Source: G020354085 sp964629975
GTDB lineage: Bacteria; Pseudomonadota; Gammaproteobacteria; Acidiferrobacterales; Sulfurifustaceae
DNA: 41,459 bases
Direction: 5' to 3'
Assembly: GCA_964629975.1 (NCBI GenBank)
Contig: CAZVUN010000010.1
Location: 1-41,459 of the forward strand
The notes below the pieces were generated by a model. That model saw only the letters and a program-made list of their open reading frames with translations, did not search any database and was not told the DNA's origin. The first letter of the stretch is position 1. Each line of letters opens with the position of its first letter. Positions 10,304 through 18,998 of this stretch are shown here, in pieces. The position numbers were made by a program, and so were the translations under genes.

Positions 10304-11215
10304 CTAGGTGACCGGCGCCGTGCGCATGAAGGCGATGGGAGCGGCCTGGGCATCGTCGTAGGTGACGAGCTCCCAGCACTCGGCATCCGCCATGAGGGTG
10401 CGCAACAAACGATTGTTAAGCGAATGCCCCGACTTGTGGGCGCTGAATGCGCCGATCAGGGGGTGACCGAGCAGATACAGGTCGCCAATCGCATCAAGCA
10501 CCTTGTGCTTGACGAATTCGTCCTCGTAGCGCAGCCCGTCCTCGTTCAGGATACGGTACTGGTCGAGCACAATGGCATTGTCGAGCCCGCCCCCGCGCGC
10601 CAGGCCGGCCGCACGGAGCGCTTCGAGGTCTGCCATGAATCCGAAGGTGCGCGCACGACTCACTTCCTTGACGAAGGAGGTGGTAGAGAAATCAATCGTG
10701 GTTCTCTGCTGCGAACCGCGAAACGTCGGGTGATTGAAGTCGATCTCGAAGGAGACCTTGAAACCTTCGAACGGCTCAAAGCGCGCCCATTTGTCTCCGT
10801 CCTTCACGACGACATCCTTGCGGATGCGGATGAAACGCTTGGGGGCGGACTGCTCGGCGACGCCGGCCGACTGCAGCAGGAAAACGAACGGTCCCGCGCT
10901 GCCGTCCATGATCGGCACCTCCGGCGCCGTGAGATCGACGTAGGCATTGTCGATTCCGAGCCCGGCAAAGGCCGACATCAGGTGTTCAACCGTCGAGACA
11001 CGCGCACCATCGGCTTCCAGGGTGGTGGACAGCCGGGTATCGCCGACGTGCTCGGGGCAGGCGCGAATCTCCACAGGTTCGGTCAAATCGATCCGTCGAA
11101 ACACGATACCTGTATCGACCGCCGCTGGCCGCAACGTTAGGTAAACCTTCTCGCCAGTGTGTAATCCCACGCCGGTGGCGCGAATCACATTCTTCAGGGT
11201 ACGTTGCCGGATCAT
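10304..11215 (-). CDS. lpxC: UDP-3-O-acyl-N-acetylglucosamine deacetylase LpxC
   Basis: LpxC is the committed zinc-dependent deacetylase of lipid A synthesis in the cytoplasm. The 303-residue product keeps the zinc ligands H78 (VEHLMSA), H237 and D241 (KHKVLD) and the catalytic H264 (KSGHSLN), each one position below E. coli numbering. The ATG at 11215 gives the canonical MIRQRTLKN start; 22 further upstream codons in frame are unrelated. The 262 bases between ftsZ and this gene hold a candidate promoter, so lpxC may be expressed partly apart from the dcw cluster. Its C-terminus (after about 290) lacks any visible degradation-type tail beyond MRTAPVT. Confidence 0.97.
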   Translation of the reverse strand: MIRQRTLKNVIRATGVGLHTGEKVYLTLRPAAVDTGIVFRRIDLTEPVEIRACPEHVGDTRLSTTLEADGARVSTVEHLMSAFAGLGIDNAYVDLTAPEVPIMDGSAGPFVFLLQSAGVAEQSAPKRFIRIRKDVVVKDGDKWARFEPFEGFKVSFEIDFNHPTFRGSQQRTTIDFSTTSFVKEVSRARTFGFMADLEALRAAGLARGGGLDNAIVLDQYRILNEDGLRYEDEFVKHKVLDAIGDLYLLGHPLIGAFSAHKSGHSLNNRLLRTLMADAECWELVTYDDAQAAPIAFMRTAPVT

Positions 11216-11477
11216 CAGCTTGCTATTGTCCTTGCGATTTCTAGCTGCGCAGGGGATTGCACTCGTGCAAACAGCCTCCACTGCTCCGGTTCACGAACCA
11301 GAGGGAGGCCCCAGAGCCCATACGGCAACTACTTGATTACCGTCTATTTAAGGTCAAAAGGCTCGCTCTGTCCAGCAATTAGCCGCTGGATCCCATGCTG
11401 CTCAGTAGATTGGCCGACGAACGGTCTGCTCACCTCCACTTCCGGTCGGTTACCGGTTCACTGGGTAGCTGCTCTGC
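11216..11477 (-). promoter_or_regulatory. ftsZ-lpxC intergenic region with candidate lpxC promoter and hairpin
   Basis: This 262-base gap is less GC-rich than its surroundings. On the minus strand TGGACA (11374-11369), 17 bases and TTAAAT (11351-11346) form a modest promoter about 130 bases before lpxC. A perfect TCCAGC/GCTGGA inverted repeat with an 8-base loop (11371-11390) overlaps its -35 and could be an operator or a transcript hairpin. A smaller CCGGT/ACCGG repeat lies nearer ftsZ, around 11442-11456. No T-run follows either, so an intrinsic ftsZ terminator is not evident. Confidence 0.35.
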
Positions 11478-12614
11478 CTAGTCAGCCTGCTTGCGCAAGA
11501 ATGCGGGGATATCCAGATACTCGATGCCCCCATCGGCCCCGACCACACCGCGCGGGGCGCTGGTTCGTTGGTTCCGAATCACGGTTGGCACCTCAAGGCT
11601 CTCGTAATCCATTGTTCCGGTTCCTGTTTTGACGACTTTGTAGGGCTGCTTACGCTTTTCTTGGCCAATCCCGGTGGCCACGATGGTGACGCGCAGTTCA
11701 TCTCGCATCTCGGGCTCGATCACGGTACCAATAACTACCGTGGCATCGTCGGACGCGAACTCCTTAATAGTATTGCCCACCTCCTCGAACTCCCCGATCG
11801 CCATGTCCATGCCGGCGGTTACGTTAACCAGCACTCCCCGGGCCCCCGAGATGTTGATGTCTTCGAGCAGGGGGCTGGATATCGCGGCCATCGCGGCATC
11901 TCGGGCGCGGGTCTCACCCTTGGCGGTGGCCGAACCCATCATCGCCATACCCATCTCCGACATGACCGTTCGGACATCGGCAAAGTCGACGTTGATCAAA
12001 CCCGGCCGGGTGATCAGCTCGGCAATACCCTGCACGGCGTTCTGCAGGACTTCGTTGGCGCGGCCGAAGGCACCGAGCAGGGTGGCGCTCTTGCCGAGCA
12101 CCGTAAGCAGCTTCTCGTTTGGGATCGTGATGATGGAATCGACAAACTCGACCAACTCGCGGATCCCCTGCTCGGCGACGGCCATGCGCTTCTTGCCCTC
12201 GAACGGAAACGGCTTGGTCACGACCGCCACGGTCAGGATGCCCATGTCCTTCGCGACCTGCGCGACGATCGGGGCCGCCCCGGTTCCGGTGCCGCCACCC
12301 ATGCCGGCGGTGATGAAGACCATGTCGGCACCGCTGAGCACCTCGGCGATGCGCTCGCGGTCCTCGATGGCCGCCTGTCGCCCCACGCTCGGATCGGCGC
12401 CGCAGCCGAGCCCCTTGGTGAGATTGGTGCCGAGCTGCAGGATGGTGCGCGCCTGCGCGCGCTTGAGGGCCTGCGCATCGGTATTGGCGCTGATGAACTC
12501 CACCCCCTCGATGTTGGCGGCCACCATATGGTCGATGGCGTTGCCACCCCCGCCGCCGACACCGATTACCTTGATCACGGCTTGCTGGCCGTATGTATCC
12601 ATCAGTTCGAACAT
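11478..12614 (-). CDS. ftsZ: Cell division tubulin homologue FtsZ
   Basis: FtsZ is the GTPase that forms the cytokinetic ring. The 378-residue sequence has the glycine-rich GTP-binding start GVGGGGGNA (18-26), the tubulin signature GGGTGTG (106-112), the T7-loop region further on, and a short variable linker ending in the conserved C-terminal peptide DIPAFLRKQ that binds FtsA and ZipA. It is preceded by a strong AGGAG site 8 bases before the ATG and lies 49 bases after ftsA. That gap and the strong site would allow higher synthesis than the coupled upstream genes. Confidence 0.98.
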   Translation of the reverse strand: MFELMDTYGQQAVIKVIGVGGGGGNAIDHMVAANIEGVEFISANTDAQALKRAQARTILQLGTNLTKGLGCGADPSVGRQAAIEDRERIAEVLSGADMVFITAGMGGGTGTGAAPIVAQVAKDMGILTVAVVTKPFPFEGKKRMAVAEQGIRELVEFVDSIITIPNEKLLTVLGKSATLLGAFGRANEVLQNAVQGIAELITRPGLINVDFADVRTVMSEMGMAMMGSATAKGETRARDAAMAAISSPLLEDINISGARGVLVNVTAGMDMAIGEFEEVGNTIKEFASDDATVVIGTVIEPEMRDELRVTIVATGIGQEKRKQPYKVVKTGTGTMDYESLEVPTVIRNQRTSAPRGVVGADGGIEYLDIPAFLRKQAD

Positions 12615-12663
12615 GGTGATATCTCCTGTGGGTAATGGATCTGCAAATACTGTCTGTGCCTGA

Positions 12664-13905
12664 TCAGAAATTGCCCTGGAACCAACTCTTCATGCGCTTG
12701 AGCACCGACCGGAATCCCGGCGACTGGCCTTCGTGGGACACAAACGGCCGGCCCTGCTGAAAACGCGCGCCGTACAGCACCAAACCAACACCGGTGGCGT
12801 AGACCGGGTTCTCGACCACGCCCTTCAGCCCGCCGACGTACTGCGGTATGCCGAGGCGCACCGGCATGTGAAACACCTCCTCGGCCAGGTCGATCATGCC
12901 CTCCATCTTGGAGCTGCCGCCGGTCAGGACGATGCCCGACCCGAGCACCTCCTCGAAGCCACTGCGGCGCAGCTCCGCCTGGATCAGACCGAACAATTCC
13001 TCGATACGCGGTTCGATCACCTCGGCCAGGGTCTGGCGCGAGAGGCTGCGCGGCGGCCGATCGCTCACGCTTGGCACCTCGATGGTCTCGTCACGCGCGG
13101 CAAGCTGGGTGAGCGCGCAGCCGTAGCGCTTCTTGATGTCTTCGGCGTGCTGCGTTGGCGTGCGCAACGCCACGGCGATGTCATTGGTCACCTGGTCACC
13201 GGCGATCGGGATCACCGCGGTGTGACGGATGGCACCCTCGGTGAACACCGAGATATCGGTCGTGCCGCCGCCGATGTCGACCAGGCAGACGCCGAGCTCC
13301 TTCTCGTCCTCGGTCAGCGTGGAGATGCTGGAGGCGAGCTGCTCGAGGATGATGTCGTCGACCTCGAGGCCGCAGCGGCGCACGCACTTGACGATGTTCT
13401 GCGCGGCGCTGACCGCCCCGGTGACGATATGCACCTTGGCCTCGAGCCGCACGCCGCTCATGCCGATCGGCTCGCGGATGCCTTCCTGCTTGTCGATGAT
13501 GAACTCCTGCGGCAGCACGTGCAGGACCTTCTGGTCCGCGGGAATGGCGAGCGCGCGCGCCGCGGCGATCACTCGATCGATGTCACCAGCGCCGACTTCC
13601 TTTTCCTTGATCGCCACCACACCGTGCGAGTTGAAGCTCTGGATGTGGGAGCCGGCGATTCCGGCGTACACCGAGTGGATCTGGCAGCCAGCCATCAGCT
13701 CGGCCTCTTCCACCGCGCGCTGGATGGACTGCACGGTGGACTCGATGTTCACGACCACGCCCTTCTTCATGCCGCGCGACGGATGATGGCCGACACCGAT
13801 CACCTCGACCTCGCCAGCCGCGTTGACCTCGCCGACGATCGCCAGCACCTTGGAGGTGCCGATATCGAGCCCTACGATCAGTCGTTCGTCGTCTCGCTTT
13901 GCCAT
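12664..13905 (-). CDS. ftsA: Cell division actin-like protein FtsA
   Basis: FtsA tethers FtsZ filaments to the inner membrane and recruits later divisome proteins. The 413-residue product opens with the actin-family phosphate-1 loop VGLDIGTSKV, has the SHIQSFNSHG region of subdomain 1C, the phosphate-2 motif VDIGGGTTDI and the adenosine motif GIVLTGGSS. It ends in an amphipathic membrane-targeting helix (about 399-413, VLKRMKSWFQ). A strong AAGGAGG site 8 bases upstream fixes the ATG at 13905; the open frame extends far upstream through ftsQ out of register. ftsQ stops two bases before it. Confidence 0.97.
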   Translation of the reverse strand: MAKRDDERLIVGLDIGTSKVLAIVGEVNAAGEVEVIGVGHHPSRGMKKGVVVNIESTVQSIQRAVEEAELMAGCQIHSVYAGIAGSHIQSFNSHGVVAIKEKEVGAGDIDRVIAAARALAIPADQKVLHVLPQEFIIDKQEGIREPIGMSGVRLEAKVHIVTGAVSAAQNIVKCVRRCGLEVDDIILEQLASSISTLTEDEKELGVCLVDIGGGTTDISVFTEGAIRHTAVIPIAGDQVTNDIAVALRTPTQHAEDIKKRYGCALTQLAARDETIEVPSVSDRPPRSLSRQTLAEVIEPRIEELFGLIQAELRRSGFEEVLGSGIVLTGGSSKMEGMIDLAEEVFHMPVRLGIPQYVGGLKGVVENPVYATGVGLVLYGARFQQGRPFVSHEGQSPGFRSVLKRMKSWFQGNF

Positions 13906-13907
13906 GA

Positions 13908-14720
13908 CTAGCCCTCCTTCAGCGCCGGCGCTGTGCTCGACCGGCCATCGCGCAGGCGCGGGTCGCCGTTGCGCCACTGCACGGCCATCCCGTGGCGGTA
14001 GCGCAGGTCGATCTGGCGGATATCGCCCGCCTGCGCCGCGATGAGCGGTGCGTACAGGCGCGCGAAGCGCTCGATCTTTTGCTCGGCATTCTCGCGATCG
14101 AGGATCAGCACCAGCCCCTCGGCCCCGCGCGTGGCCGCCTGCAGCGCCGTGAGCTCGATCTCCCAGGTGCGTCGCACGGTCATGGTGAGCCGCCGGATAC
14201 CGAGACCCGCGTTCGCCAGCCGCTCGCGCAGGTGCTGATACTGCTCGAGCACCGCGGCCGAGGTGCCCGCCGGGCCGGCGAGCCACGGTGCATCGGCCGG
14301 CAGGTCGACACTGTCAACGCGAATCTCCTCGCCGAGGTGGTTGACCCAGGCAGACTCGCCCCAGCGCGCAACCGGCTGCTCCTCGGAAAACTCGATGGCC
14401 ACATCGCGCGGCCAGCGACGGCGCACCGAGGCGCGGTGCACCCACGGCAAGGCCTCGACCTTGGCGCGGATCGCCTCCAGGTCGAGCAGCAGAAAATTGC
14501 CGCGCACCGCGTCGCGCACGGCGTCCTCGAGCTCGGCCGGCGTCACGTGACGGAACTCGCCTTCGAAACGCAGGTTGCGTACCGGCAGGGTGTCCGCGCG
14601 CAGCAGCCAGTCGAGCACGAGCAGCACGCCGAGCATTGCGACCATGGCCGCGAGCGCGATGAGCGCGGCCCGGTAAACGCCGAGTTCGGGAAGCTGCGGG
14701 GCCCAGTCAGCGCGCCACAT
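13908..14720 (-). CDS. ftsQ: Cell division protein FtsQ
   Basis: FtsQ is a bitopic inner-membrane protein that links early and late divisome parts through FtsB and FtsL. The 270 residues comprise a short cytoplasmic tail, a membrane helix at about 17-40, a periplasmic POTRA domain (about 46-115, beginning LPVRNLRFEG) and the beta domain to the end, with the common W-V-N-x-x-G-E segment in the middle. Its start overlaps the 3' end of ddl by 14 bases and its stop is two bases from ftsA. Confidence 0.93.
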   Translation of the reverse strand: MWRADWAPQLPELGVYRAALIALAAMVAMLGVLLVLDWLLRADTLPVRNLRFEGEFRHVTPAELEDAVRDAVRGNFLLLDLEAIRAKVEALPWVHRASVRRRWPRDVAIEFSEEQPVARWGESAWVNHLGEEIRVDSVDLPADAPWLAGPAGTSAAVLEQYQHLRERLANAGLGIRRLTMTVRRTWEIELTALQAATRGAEGLVLILDRENAEQKIERFARLYAPLIAAQAGDIRQIDLRYRHGMAVQWRNGDPRLRDGRSSTAPALKEG

Positions 14721-15627
14721 CGGAGGTCTCCAGAATCCGCACCACCAGGTGATCGAAATCGATGCCGGCCTGCTTCGCCGCCATCGGCACCAGGCTGTGT
14801 GCGGTCATGCCTGGCGAGGTATTCACCTCGAGGAAATACGCGCTGCCGTCGCGCGCCAGCATCACGTCCACCCGCCCCCAGCCGTGGCAGCCGATCGCCT
14901 GGTAGGCCTTGAGCGCCTGCTCCTGGATCGCGCGCTCGGTCGGCGTGGCCAGCCCGCTCGGGCAGAAGTAGCGCGTCTCGTCGGAGAAGTACTTGGCCTG
15001 ATAGTCATACAGACCGCTCGGCACCTCGATGCGCACGAGCGGTAGCGCCGTGTCACCGAGAATCGCGGCGGTCAACTCTGCGCCATCGATGAATTCCTCG
15101 GCGATCACCGGGCTCGCGTGCTGCGCCGCGCGCTCGTAGGCGGCCGCCAGATCGGCCACGGCCGTGACCTTGCTCAGGCCGATGGTCGAGCCCTCATGCG
15201 TCGGCTTGACGATGAGCGGCAGCCCGAGCGCGCGCGCCACCGCCGCCCAGTCGCTGTCCGCCGCCAGCATGCAATAGCGCGGTGTGCGGATGCCGACCGC
15301 CTGCCACAAGAGCTTGGTGCGCCATTTGTCCATGGCGAGTGCCGAGGCGAGCACACCGCTGCCGGTGTAGGGCATGCCCATGAGCTCGAGCGCGCCCTGC
15401 ACCGTGCCGTCCTCGCCGAAGCGCCCGTGCAGCGCGATGTGGGCGCGTGCAAAACCCTGCGCGCGCAGCTGCTCGAGCGGCTGAGTGGCGGGATCGAAGG
15501 GGTGTGCGTCCACGCCCATGCGCGTGAGCGCCGCCAGCACCGCGTTGCCGCTCAGCAGCGAGATCTCTCGCTCGGCCGAGCGCCCGCCCATCAGCACCGC
15601 AACCTTGCCGAAATCGCGCGCGCTCAT
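14707..15627 (-). CDS. ddl: D-alanine--D-alanine ligase
   Basis: Ddl makes the D-Ala-D-Ala dipeptide that MurF adds to the muropeptide. The 306-residue ATP-grasp enzyme begins KVAVLMGGRSAEREISL, the family N-terminal signature, and shows HGRFGEDGTVQGALE, GSGVLASALAMDK and the C-terminal FLEVNTSPGMTAHSL with the metal-binding Glu and Asn. The start at 15627 overlaps the murB stop as ATGA and has GGGAG upstream. Position between murB and ftsQ corresponds to ddlB of enterobacteria. Confidence 0.97.
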   Translation of the reverse strand: MSARDFGKVAVLMGGRSAEREISLLSGNAVLAALTRMGVDAHPFDPATQPLEQLRAQGFARAHIALHGRFGEDGTVQGALELMGMPYTGSGVLASALAMDKWRTKLLWQAVGIRTPRYCMLAADSDWAAVARALGLPLIVKPTHEGSTIGLSKVTAVADLAAAYERAAQHASPVIAEEFIDGAELTAAILGDTALPLVRIEVPSGLYDYQAKYFSDETRYFCPSGLATPTERAIQEQALKAYQAIGCHGWGRVDVMLARDGSAYFLEVNTSPGMTAHSLVPMAAKQAGIDFDHLVVRILETSDVAR

Positions 15628-16523
15628 GCCGGCTCTCCCACGATGCGCACCTCGGATTCCAGCCGCACCCCTTGCGCCTCCCACACCCGCTGCTGCACGA
15701 GCGCGATGAGCTGTTCGATGTCGCGCGCCGTCGCCCCGCCGGTGTTGACGATGAAGTTGGCGTGCAATTCGGATATGCACGCGCCGCCGACGCGCAGCCC
15801 CTTCAGTCCGCTCGCCTCGACCAGCCGCCCGGCGTAGTCGTTGGGCGGATTCTTGAACACCGAACCGGCGTTCGGCAGCTGCGTCGGCTGCGTGGCACCG
15901 CGCCTGGCGAGCAGGCGCTTGATGAGGGACCTGGCCTGCGCAACGTCGCCATGCGCGAGCCGGAAATGCGCGGCCACGAACCATTCGTTGGCCGGGCCCT
16001 CCACCGAGCGGTAGCCGATGCGGTAGTCACCGGGGAGACGCGTACGCAGCTCGCCCGCGCGATCGAGGGTCTCGACCGCCTGCACGATGCGCCAGGTCTC
16101 GCCGCCGAACGCGCCGGCGTTCATCGCGAGCGCCCCACCTACGGTACCGGGTATGCCGGCGAGAAACTCCGCACCGGTGAGGCCCTTGTCCACCGAGAAG
16201 CGCGCGACCTTGGCGCTCGCGACACCGGCCTCGGCACGGATCACCTCGGCGCTCACCTGGCCCAGCCCGGTCAGGCGCCCGCTCGTCAGGATCACCGTGC
16301 CGCGCAGGCCGGCGTCGCGCACCAGCAGGTTGCTGCCGAGCCCCACCCAGTACACCGGCTCCTCGGGCGGCAGCGTGCGCAGCAACGCGGCCAGATCGGC
16401 GACATCCGCCGGCAGGTACATGCGCGCGGCCGGCCCGCCCACGCGCCAGCTGGTGTGGCGCGCCATCGGTTCGTTGGTGAGCATCTGCCCGCGCAGCCGC
16501 GGGGTCGGTGACGGCACCGTCAT
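15624..16523 (-). CDS. murB: UDP-N-acetylenolpyruvoylglucosamine reductase MurB
   Basis: MurB reduces the enolpyruvyl group with NADPH through FAD, giving UDP-MurNAc. The 299-residue sequence has the FAD-binding runs HTSWRVGGPA and GLGSNLLVRD (61-70), GIPGTVGGALAMNAGA, and the catalytic serine S221 in NAGSVFKNP. Its length and motifs fit the shorter type II MurB rather than the 342-residue E. coli type. The start at 16523 follows a GGGAGG site and overlaps murC as ATGA; the upstream frame is out-of-register murC. Confidence 0.96.
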   Translation of the reverse strand: MTVPSPTPRLRGQMLTNEPMARHTSWRVGGPAARMYLPADVADLAALLRTLPPEEPVYWVGLGSNLLVRDAGLRGTVILTSGRLTGLGQVSAEVIRAEAGVASAKVARFSVDKGLTGAEFLAGIPGTVGGALAMNAGAFGGETWRIVQAVETLDRAGELRTRLPGDYRIGYRSVEGPANEWFVAAHFRLAHGDVAQARSLIKRLLARRGATQPTQLPNAGSVFKNPPNDYAGRLVEASGLKGLRVGGACISELHANFIVNTGGATARDIEQLIALVQQRVWEAQGVRLESEVRIVGEPA

Positions 16524-17923
16524 GTCTGCCCTCCCGCGGCGAGCGTCTGCGGCAGGGCCGCAGCGACCGCGCCGATGTTGCCGGCGCCCATGGTAAGCAG
16601 CACGTCGTTGGGCCGCAGCACCCCGCGCAGGTGCTGCGCGAGCGTCGCCACGTCCGGCACGAAGATCGGGTCCACCTTGCCGCGCGCGCGGATCGCGCGG
16701 CACAGCGCGCGCCCGTCGGCACCGCTGATCGGTTTTTCGCCGGCCGGGTAGACCTCGGTCACGAGCAGCACGTCGAGCTCGGCGAGCACGGCGCTGAAGT
16801 CATCGAGCAGGTCGTGGGTGCGCGTATAGCGATGCGGCTGGAACACGACCACCAGGCGCCGTTGCGGGAAGCCCTGGCGCGCGGCCGCGACGGTCGCAGC
16901 GATCTCGCGCGGATGGTGACCGTAGTCGTCGATGAGCACCACATCGCCGCCACCGAGTGCGACGCGTCCATTCATCTGGAAGCGCCGTCCGATGCCGGAG
17001 AACGCGGCGAGCGCCCGCACTATCGTGTCCTGCGCGAGGCCGAGCTCGTGCGCGATGCCGATCGCGGCGAGCGCGTTGAGCACGTTGTGCCGGCCCGGCT
17101 GGTTGAGCGTGACCGCGAACTGCACGGCGGGCCGCTGCAGCGTCACGGTGAAGTGCGTGCGCAGACCGTCGGGACGGATGTCGCTCGCGCGGATGTCGGC
17201 ATCCGCACCGGTACCATAGGTGAGGAGCGGTTTGTGCACGTACGGCAGGATCTCGCGCACCACCGGATCGTCGCTGCACACCACCGCCAGGCCGTAGAAC
17301 GGCAGGCGATGCAGAAAGTCGATGAACGCCTGCTTGAGGCGGTTGAAGTCCCCGCCATAGGTCGCCATGTGATCGGCGTCGATGTTGGTGACCACGGCCA
17401 TGAACGGCTGCAGGTGCAGAAACGAGGCGTCGCTCTCATCGGCCTCGGCCACCAGGTACTCACCGGTACCGAGGCGTGCATGGGCGCCGGCGCTGTTCAG
17501 CCGCCCGCCAATCACGAAGGTCGGGTCGAGCCCACCCTCGGCGAGCAGGCTGGCGATCAGGCTCGTGGTGGTGGTCTTGCCGTGGGTGCCGGCCACCGCG
17601 ATGCCGCGCTGCAGGCGCATCAGCTCGGCCAGCATCTCGGCGCGCGGGATCACCGGGATGTGCGCGGCGCGCGCCGCCAACACCTCGGGATTGCGCTCAT
17701 CGACCGCCGAGGACACCACCACCACGTCGGCACCGGCAACGCGCGCGGCGTCGTGGCCGATGTGCACCCGGATGCCGAGCTCGGCCAGCCGGCGCGTGTT
17801 GGCCGACTCACGCACATCGGTGCCAGAGACCTCAAACGCCAGGTTGTGCAGCACCTCGGCGATGCCGCACATGCCAGCGCCGCCAATGCCGACGAAGTGC
17901 ACGTGGCGCACACGGTCACGCAT
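16520..17923 (-). CDS. murC: UDP-N-acetylmuramate--L-alanine ligase MurC
   Basis: MurC adds L-alanine to UDP-MurNAc. The 467-residue Mur ligase has the N-terminal UDP-binding Rossmann segment HFVGIGGAGMCGIAEVL, the ATP loop GTHGKT (112-117), the central DESDASFL and the DDYGHHPREI motif of the C-terminal domain. The ATG at 17923 is preceded by GGAGG and lies inside the 3' end of murG (8-base overlap); 18 further in-frame codons upstream belong to the murG region. Translational coupling to murG is likely. Confidence 0.97.
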   Translation of the reverse strand: MRDRVRHVHFVGIGGAGMCGIAEVLHNLAFEVSGTDVRESANTRRLAELGIRVHIGHDAARVAGADVVVVSSAVDERNPEVLAARAAHIPVIPRAEMLAELMRLQRGIAVAGTHGKTTTTSLIASLLAEGGLDPTFVIGGRLNSAGAHARLGTGEYLVAEADESDASFLHLQPFMAVVTNIDADHMATYGGDFNRLKQAFIDFLHRLPFYGLAVVCSDDPVVREILPYVHKPLLTYGTGADADIRASDIRPDGLRTHFTVTLQRPAVQFAVTLNQPGRHNVLNALAAIGIAHELGLAQDTIVRALAAFSGIGRRFQMNGRVALGGGDVVLIDDYGHHPREIAATVAAARQGFPQRRLVVVFQPHRYTRTHDLLDDFSAVLAELDVLLVTEVYPAGEKPISGADGRALCRAIRARGKVDPIFVPDVATLAQHLRGVLRPNDVLLTMGAGNIGAVAAALPQTLAAGGQT

Positions 17924-18998
17924 GCAGCACCTCCAGGCAGCACTGCGCCACTGCGTCCGCGGCATCGGGCATGGCACAGGCGCGCGCGGCGCTCGCCATG
18001 GCGAGCAGGATGTCGCGATGCCCGGCGAGCTCGCCCAGCACCTCGGCCAGGCGCGCGGCGCTCAGCTCGGCCTGCGGCAGCAGAATGGCGGCGTCGCGGC
18101 TGGCGAGGTAGCGGGCGTTCGCCGTCTGATGATCATCGACCGCATGCGGATAGGGCACGAGGATCGATGCGCACCCCGCCGCCGCGAGCTCGGCCACGGT
18201 CATGGCGCCGGCGCGGCACACGACGATGTCGGCCCAGGCATAGGCCTCGGCCATGTCGTCGATAAACTCCACGACGCGCGCCGCTGCCCCGCCATAGGCG
18301 GCCTCGGTACGTGCCCGCAGGTCGCGTCCGCACTGGTGCCACACCTCCGGGCGCAGCGCCGCCGGCATGGCCGCGAGCGCGACCGGGACCGTGTCGTTGA
18401 GCACCTGCGCGCCCTGGCTGCCCCCCACCACCAGCAGGCGCAGACGCCCGTGACGATCGGCGAGGCGCTCGCGCGGTGCGGCGATGCGGCAGATCTCCGC
18501 CCGCACCGGGTTGCCGACGTGCTGGGCGGTGGTGAGCGTGCCGAAGGCGCCGGGGAAGCCGGTGAGCACGCGCGTGGCGAGGGGTGCCAGCCAGCGATTG
18601 GTGAGTCCCGGGATGGCATTCTGTTCGTGGATGACGAGCGGCGTGCACGTGAGCCGCGCCACCAACCCGCCCGGACCGGCCACGAACCCGCCCATCGACA
18701 GCACCACGTCCGGCCGCCGCCGGCGCAGCACGCGTGCGGCCTGTACCATGGCGCGCAGCAGCGTGAACGGCAGCGTGAGCCAGGCGAGCGCGCCGCGCCG
18801 GCGCAGACCCCGGATCGTGATCCATTCCATCTCGATCGGCAGACCGGAGCCCGGCACCGCGCGCGCCTCGATGCCGGCGTGCGTACCGAGCCACACCACG
18901 CGCACCTGCTGCGCGATCAGCTCGCGCGCCACGGCGAGCCCCGGAAACACGTGGCCCCCCGTGCCGCCCGCCATGATCAGCACCGTCCCGCCAGTCAT
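17916..18998 (-). CDS. murG: Lipid II synthase MurG
   Basis: MurG transfers GlcNAc from UDP-GlcNAc to lipid I on the cytoplasmic face of the inner membrane. The 360-residue GT-B glycosyltransferase carries the first G-loop GGTGGH (11-16), the third G-loop LVVGGSQGAQVLND, and the UDP-GlcNAc segment CRAGAMTVAELAAAG. The start at 18998 follows GGAG and overlaps the ftsW stop as ATGA. A much longer open frame continues upstream but only because ftsW DNA is open in that register; it is not a fusion. Confidence 0.97.
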   Translation of the reverse strand: MTGGTVLIMAGGTGGHVFPGLAVARELIAQQVRVVWLGTHAGIEARAVPGSGLPIEMEWITIRGLRRRGALAWLTLPFTLLRAMVQAARVLRRRRPDVVLSMGGFVAGPGGLVARLTCTPLVIHEQNAIPGLTNRWLAPLATRVLTGFPGAFGTLTTAQHVGNPVRAEICRIAAPRERLADRHGRLRLLVVGGSQGAQVLNDTVPVALAAMPAALRPEVWHQCGRDLRARTEAAYGGAAARVVEFIDDMAEAYAWADIVVCRAGAMTVAELAAAGCASILVPYPHAVDDHQTANARYLASRDAAILLPQAELSAARLAEVLGELAGHRDILLAMASAARACAMPDAADAVAQCCLEVLHA